A stretch of DNA of 64,000 nt, taken from positions 248,001 through 312,000 of the forward strand of contig OZ241842.1 of assembly GCA_965202675.1 (NCBI GenBank). The letters run 5' to 3'. This DNA is from CATQHD01 sp965202675. GTDB lineage: Bacteria; Actinomycetota; Acidimicrobiia; Spongiisociales; Spongiisociaceae. Below are positions 62,601 to 64,000 of this stretch, one piece after another. Both the position numbers and the translations under genes were made by a program. The notes beneath the pieces were generated by a model. That model had not been told where the DNA came from and searched no databases. It saw only the letters and a list, made by a program, of their open reading frames with translations. The stretch's first letter is position 1. Every line of letters starts with the position of its first letter.

Positions 62601-62809
62601 GGCGGTTCGGGCTCTGCCGGGGACGGTTCGGCGGGGGGCGGCGGGTCTGCAGGAGGAGGATCAACGGGCAACGGGTCCACTGCGGGCGGTGTTGTCTGGT
62701 CCGTCTGGCCGTAGGACGGCGAAGCAGGCGCAAGCCCCAAAACAACCGCCATAGCCGCCAACACCACCCCGCATTTCAAGGACCGCGACGGAGGGCTTGT
62801 GTGGAGCAT
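53684..62809 (-). CDS. giant secreted Calx-beta/LRR/metalloprotease/SLH-like protein
   Basis: 3041 residues from ATG 62809. A signal peptide (VVLAAMAVVLGLAPASPSYG) is followed by a Pro/Asp/Glu-rich stretch to about residue 90. Twelve Calx-beta-like domains (SxDLSxxPxxVxExxG...ITVTAAFPEG...TFTLTVTDD) are interrupted by three leucine-rich-repeat blocks near 820-1040, 1306-1570 and 2056-2326, each introduced by CSDGT...GLxxDCxxLxxxRNHW. A zinc protease region has HEIGHGLQWPH near 2450. A thirteenth Calx-beta domain, a long Gly/Pro linker (about 2776-2836) and two to three SLH-like repeats (PSADITRRQMAAFLYRA; CPDQPVTRAQMASFFVRA) finish it. It should be exported, anchored to the cell wall and bind Ca2+; roles in adhesion plus protein cleavage are likely. 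Two strong DNA-level repeats lie inside. Confidence 0.85.
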   Translation of the reverse strand: MLHTSPPSRSLKCGVVLAAMAVVLGLAPASPSYGQTDQTTPPAVDPLPVDPPPADPPPPAEPSPAEPEPPPAEPPAVDPPPPDDPPPAEPAPAASIDLSASPSTAEEGGEETEITVTAAFSEGSEAPAEDVTVSISAAGGGDTPASADDYTPVEAFDVTIPAGETSGTAAFTLTVTDDNTVEGNETITITGTTPTAAVTAVNSTDITIEDNDDSPTEITLTASPHTINEDDEPTETTVTAAFPQDSAVLTEDTTVTVSAAGAGDNPASADDYTPIEAFDVTITAGETSGTATFTLTVTDDNTVEGNETITLTGTTPTAAITAVNSTNITIEDNDDSPTEITLTASPHTINEDDEPTETTVTAAFPQDSAVLTEDTTVTVSAAGAGDNPASADDYTPIEAFDVTITAGETSGTATFTLTVTDDNTVEGNETITLTGTTATAAITAVNSTNITIDDDDDRLVLTVSSNSAAEGGAATEITVTASFTEGTAALSEDAVVRVSAAGGGGNPASAGDYTAVETFDLTIPAGETSGQATFTLTVTEDNIAEGDETLVVSGAAGTSGFNTVDGAVITITDNDAAPAAITLTASPDTVNEGSEPTEVTVTAAFPEDSAVLPSDTVVTVSAAGGGDNPASSGDYTAVEDFDLTIPAGETSGEATFTLTVADDLEAENPEELIVSGEAEGFSVTGAAVTITDEKTVTDQAPPTSIDLSVSPSVVGESGAPVSITVTASFPTGADALSSDAAVTVSVAAGTAEAADFTAVTDFTVTITSGQTSGSASFDLTVADDGVDEDPDTLTVSGVTTAAGIAQVNSATITITDSGIAPLDSALCSDGTYVADPATNTGLVSDCQALVAVRNHWTNDADNADLRSTLHLRTWSGAITAWSGVTVSSQRVTGLELQPGSNLFTGRIEGSLPAELGNLTNLTNLNLFANSFTGDIPTQLGSLTNLTDLNLSFNRLTGTIPTQLGSLTNLTDLNLSYNHLTGTIPTQLGSLTNLTDLNLSYNHLTGTIPTQLGPLAPTPQGQGALSTFKFCKNNLSGALPAALRSVSTLEDVNHERISDCRRSIDLSIKPARVSEDSGTTAMTVKAHVYGFSVFDAQYLLEGITVTVSVAGGGGSPAGTGDFTAVDDFDLSIAARAASGEATFNLTVTNDSDQEGDETLIVSGAAGYPVNSAAVTILANDSAPSSIDLSVDPAAVGEADGAVDITVTAAFPAGSTPRSAATAVAVTVGRAGDSAAASGAGQDYSTDKTNNQFTVTISAGAVSGSAAFSLTPVKDDNDEGAETLSVSGVLAGFTIDDAVVTITDSGIAPLDPARCSDGTFVSSPALNAGLVSECRTLATIRNHWTNNKANADLGPEHPLRTWSGNMAAWSGVRISGQKVTRLTLTNLSSAETQSKISGTIPAQIGDLSGLTVLYLYNNSLSGPLPSEMANLTELQHLYIDNNKLTGSIPVWIASLEDLTLLSVSNNRFSGAIPTQLGNMTNLRTLYLDNNWLTGTIPTALGNITGLGVLYVQGNQLTGAIPAQLGNITGAILDPLDNVRRFYFAFCGNNLSGSLPPSLQRKLQQLQGTPPRPLLRLDDYTGEPDGIADCRRTIDLVVNPAEVEESSGRTDIEVSAGFSGGSTWHEDLTVTVSVSDGTAAAGSDFTAVDSFDVTIPAGEPKSAGSDTFTLEVTDDAQAEAAETVAVAGAGTVAWMRFNPTVVTIEANDSAPTSIDLSIDPASVSEQSGRTRITVTAAFPEGSAALSTAVAVRVSVRDSIAVAGRDFTAVQPFDITIPAGGTSAAAAFDLTVTDDNEAEGAERLTVAGEADGFTVNSAHLTIVDNESGTVPIGLSVSPDTVSEGAGSPEITVTAAFPQGTTPPGSPTTVRVSVAGGTARAGQDFTAVAGFDLTIAAGARTGTARFNLPITDDDRMEATETVIVSGASPGFNISSAVVSITNNDVDPPTTVALSVSPESLSEGAGSPEVTVTAAFPDNKSTLASNTEVTVSVGKSSDSAASGTDYTAVTDFTVEIEAGTRTGSAVFTLTIADDELKEGAETVTVSGAASGFTVSDAQITIADNEDVLDPADCSDGTFVLNPAVNTGLAADCRALVAARNHWVTHPANAALADDHPLLTWGAEGSRRITEWKGVRVLSNRVYKLEMVTGSLRGNFRDQNLPGWGLGGTLPSQLGDLDALWLMLLSNNEFTGSIPAEFGGLASLRRLYLNGNSLSGPIPAALGRLANLRELSLQSNRLSGAVPADLGGLGLLRTLYLNDNSLTGALPARLGDLAPSEGGALEFLRIDYPGLQGPIPAPLLGLKWIDLAAYDDPLGLIALADFSRQASTGTHRWTVWRCDLRGTLTIDQSAVAGLLNREITPFFGWMSENRYTPTFAAGGSVRAADRESCIYQIPNNDELTRLLIVDNTTSNGGFNINNWEAVLTNEPPTNEIELRTNITVGGGTVVSNTNTRPRLNTVAHEIGHGLQWPHSYGGRIVYITSRKVFQYDHPMDLMSGKPGYDPNVGTIAVNRYASGWIDPDDVKVHSGAAAAYELSPLGIDGTQMLVVPTGEGQGVFYTLGVRVKKDYDTGIIREGVEVYLVDQRPQACNPARQLLSLCFSVSRRTIPIPRPSSTSVGTNTRHVYGVGRIIDLGGVSAAVTRRRGDRFEVRLSANNASQHDLAQLFGHPTSVDLNLSLTRTGEGAGNRRITVTASFPSDAGRFRVAKTVRVSVADGSAAAGSDFREVDDFEVMIGAQETSGSASFTLYPINDNRVEGPETIRITGSSPGLTVSSALLTIIDNDTAPPAPPPPPPSGGGGSGGGGGGGSGAPPPAGGGGGGGGGGGGGGGAPPPAGGGGGGAVQPPAAPAYAGRFRDEDGSVHQANIERIAQWQITLGCSATDPTLFCPSADITRRQMAAFLYRAVSQRWTIQAPARAELTDVGTDAWYRTYADWVISVNAFTAPGGAFNPGGVVTRADMAIMMIAAFPHLEAVDEPEGLFQDAQDADPAVIRAIEGMYQTGVTRGCSTAPLNYCPDQPVTRAQMASFFVRAIDQAPAPTPQTASARAQP
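59774..60010. repeat. 72-bp tandem repeats encoding LRR units
   Basis: Just over three copies of a 72-bp unit (24 residues: a bacterial/plant-type LRR with LTNLTDLNLSYNxLTGTIP) at nearly 100% DNA identity inside the giant gene. This shows recent duplication. Confidence 0.85.
61450..62380. repeat. 366-bp tandem repeats encoding Calx-beta domains
   Basis: Segments offset by 366 bp (122 residues, one Calx-beta domain), such as those beginning at 61650 and 62016, are almost identical. They encode EITLTASPHTINEDDEPTET and neighbouring sequence. The number of units may vary by recombination. Confidence 0.85.
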
Positions 62810-62910
62810 GATCGTCTTGATTGTAAACCTCCACCCCGACAACAGAGGCCTTCCGCCGGGTCTGGCCGGCCCGATCGAGGAGCGCCTGCGGATCATGCCC
62901 GCCGCGGTCG

Positions 62911-63275
62911 GTGACCGGCGCCCGTCAGAGCGGCAAGAGCACCCTGGCCCAAGAACTGGCGCCGGGTGACAGGCGTTTCCTCTCGTAGGACGACCTTGAT
63001 GTGTTCGACGCGGCGCTCGAACGGCCCGAGATTCTCCACTGGCGGACATCCATGGTCGAGGAGGTGGACTTCGTGATCGAGGCCGGCGGCCCTCTTTGCC
63101 TGTCGAGGTGAACGCAACCGGCCCGCTCCGCCTCCGCGGCGCCCGCCGCCTGCTCGCTTTCCGCAAGGAATACGGCGGCCCAGAGCCCGGGCGGGCCTCC
63201 TGATCCACACCGGCCGCGGCGCTCGAGTGGCTCACCCCCGATGTGCCGGCGCCGCCGTGGTGGAAGGTGCTCTGA
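62911..63275 (+). pseudogene. decayed DUF4143-type ATPase gene
   Basis: Reads VTGARQSGKSTLAQEL (P-loop) ... RRFLS-stop-DDLDVFDAALERPE, then after a large internal deletion VDFVIEAGG, and in shifted frames VEVNATGPLRLRGARRLLAFRKEYGG, AGLLIHTGRG, ALEWLTPDVPAPPWWKVL-stop. These are the start and the end of a DUF4143-type ATPase. It has one in-frame stop, a missing middle and at least two frameshifts. It lies between the giant surface-protein gene and the Fic gene. Confidence 0.75.
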
Positions 63276-63299
63276 AACTCAAGGCCCTGCAAGAGGTGC

Positions 63300-64000
63300 C
63301 TATGGGTATGCGAGGGATCGTTCCATCTCGGCGAATAGGCGCAGCGCGTCGGGGGCCTCGAAGATGCGGTAACGCTGTCTGCCGATGTTCTTCTGGATCA
63401 GGATGCCGGCTTCCAGCAGCCGTCCGACCGCGTTTGCGGCCGCCGCTTCCGAACGGGCGGTGAGGCGGGCGGCGGATTTCACGGTCAGGAGCGGCGTTCC
63501 GGGCAGGATTCCCAGCAGCAGGTCCAGTGTCGACCCGCTCCGCACCCGGCTCAGAACGGCGCGCCACCGGCCGGCCAGCTCGCCGATTCGTTTCTCGTAG
63601 AGCTCGGCCTCCCCGCAAGCCCGCCGGACGGCGGCGGCGAAGGTTCCCAGCCACTCGCAGGCGGCGGTGGACCGGCCGGGGCTGTCGGCGGGGCCGAGAT
63701 GCCGGAACGCATTCAGCCCGGCGATGTAGTCGTCCGTCCGGGCGGCCAGCACCAGGCTGACCGGGGGCGCGAAGGCGGGGGAGAGACCCCTTCGCCTCAG
63801 GACAATGTGGATCAGGGCGCGGCCGGTGCGCCCGTTTCCGTCCCCGAAGGGATGAATCGTCTCGAACTGGGCGTGCGCGATCGCCGCCTGCGTCAGCGGG
63901 GACTGGCGGTCGTCGTTCACATATTCGATCAGATCGTCGAGCAGGCCGCCGAGGTGCTCGGGCGGCGGAGGGACGAAGGCGGCGCGGCAGGGGTTGTAGG
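63300..64000 (-). CDS. Fic family protein (5' end outside window)
   Basis: The open frame reaches the window edge, giving about 233 C-terminal residues. The Fic core motif HPFGDGNGRTGR is complete, with the catalytic histidine and the residues that bind the ATP phosphates. The flap/lead-in is visible as YNPCRAAFVPPPPEHL. After the Fic core a winged-helix domain follows (LTVKSAARLTARSEAAAANAVGRLLEAGIL) and the end is RQRYRIFEAPDALRLFAEMERSLAYP, as in standalone Fic proteins with a C-terminal HTH. These transfer AMP or related groups to proteins. The inhibitory helix, if any, is outside. Confidence 0.85.
   Translation of the reverse strand, partial: YNPCRAAFVPPPPEHLGGLLDDLIEYVNDDRQSPLTQAAIAHAQFETIHPFGDGNGRTGRALIHIVLRRRGLSPAFAPPVSLVLAARTDDYIAGLNAFRHLGPADSPGRSTAACEWLGTFAAAVRRACGEAELYEKRIGELAGRWRAVLSRVRSGSTLDLLLGILPGTPLLTVKSAARLTARSEAAAANAVGRLLEAGILIQKNIGRQRYRIFEAPDALRLFAEMERSLAYP

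Overview
This window is about 64 kb of high-GC DNA with several lower-GC islands, and it reads as an actinobacterium. The strongest lineage markers are a mycothiol-dependent formaldehyde dehydrogenase (MscR) with its usual metallo-beta-lactamase partner, a small F420/flavin-type oxidoreductase, an actinobacterial-type soluble transhydrogenase, many GTG starts joined by GTGA/ATGA overlaps, and a giant secreted protein ending in S-layer-homology-like repeats. That last style is common in marine or sponge-associated Acidimicrobiia, but this placement is inference. No rRNA and no CRISPR array were seen. One tRNA-Leu(GAG) is present.

Layout. 1-770: the 3' end of a winged-helix gene, then a dispersed repeat. 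770-2173: transhydrogenase sthA. 2400-5240: a small membrane protein resembling Pycsar-type effectors, a decayed second copy of it, a small coupled ORF, and an ATPase. 5368-14366: a defence-like island with a DUF1156 DNA methylase, a HEPN-DUF499 ATPase, an XRE regulator and a UvrD-type helicase. It resembles helicase-methylase-ATPase anti-phage loci, and the helicase gene lies between two 147-bp direct repeats. 14402-15808: a second ATPase whose N-terminus looks frameshifted. 16606-39191: a catabolic region with racemases, RidA, an M24 peptidase, a LigJ-like hydratase, an HpaB-type monooxygenase, an orphan AbiEi-like protein, an extradiol dioxygenase, a GalB-like hydratase, hydantoinase A/B, a complete five-gene peptide-type ABC importer, an amidohydrolase-fold protein and two SDRs. 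39233-45181: cation efflux, MFS, F420-type enzyme, MscR and MBL hydrolase. 45353-50575: a lipoprotein, two sister ABC permeases with a binding protein but no ATPase, and a family VIII esterase. 50775-52217: an SDR and a gamma-carbonic anhydrase. 52787-53554: a membrane-anchored coiled-coil protein built of 63-bp tandem repeats. 53684-62809: a 3041-residue secreted Calx-beta/LRR/metalloprotease/SLH-like protein. 62911-64000: an ATPase pseudogene and a partial Fic protein.

The catabolic region reads as uptake and degradation of an aromatic and/or cyclic amide compound. Hydroxylation (HpaB type), meta ring cleavage (LigB fold) and hydration of an oxalomesaconate-like product (GalB or LigJ type) can be placed in order. 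Hydantoinase A/B, racemases, RidA and the ABC importer suggest a nitrogen-containing substrate. The true substrate cannot be read from sequence.

The most unusual signal is a family of about 250-300 bp intergenic repeats: five clear copies (A-E) and three diverged or partial ones (F-H). Each clear copy carries a sigma70-like promoter (TTGACY, 17 bp, then GATAAT or TAnTAA) pointing into a GC-rich, foldable, gene-free segment that ends in a conserved hairpin and a T-run. The copies vary in ways that keep base pairing. This could be an undescribed family of small transcribed elements.
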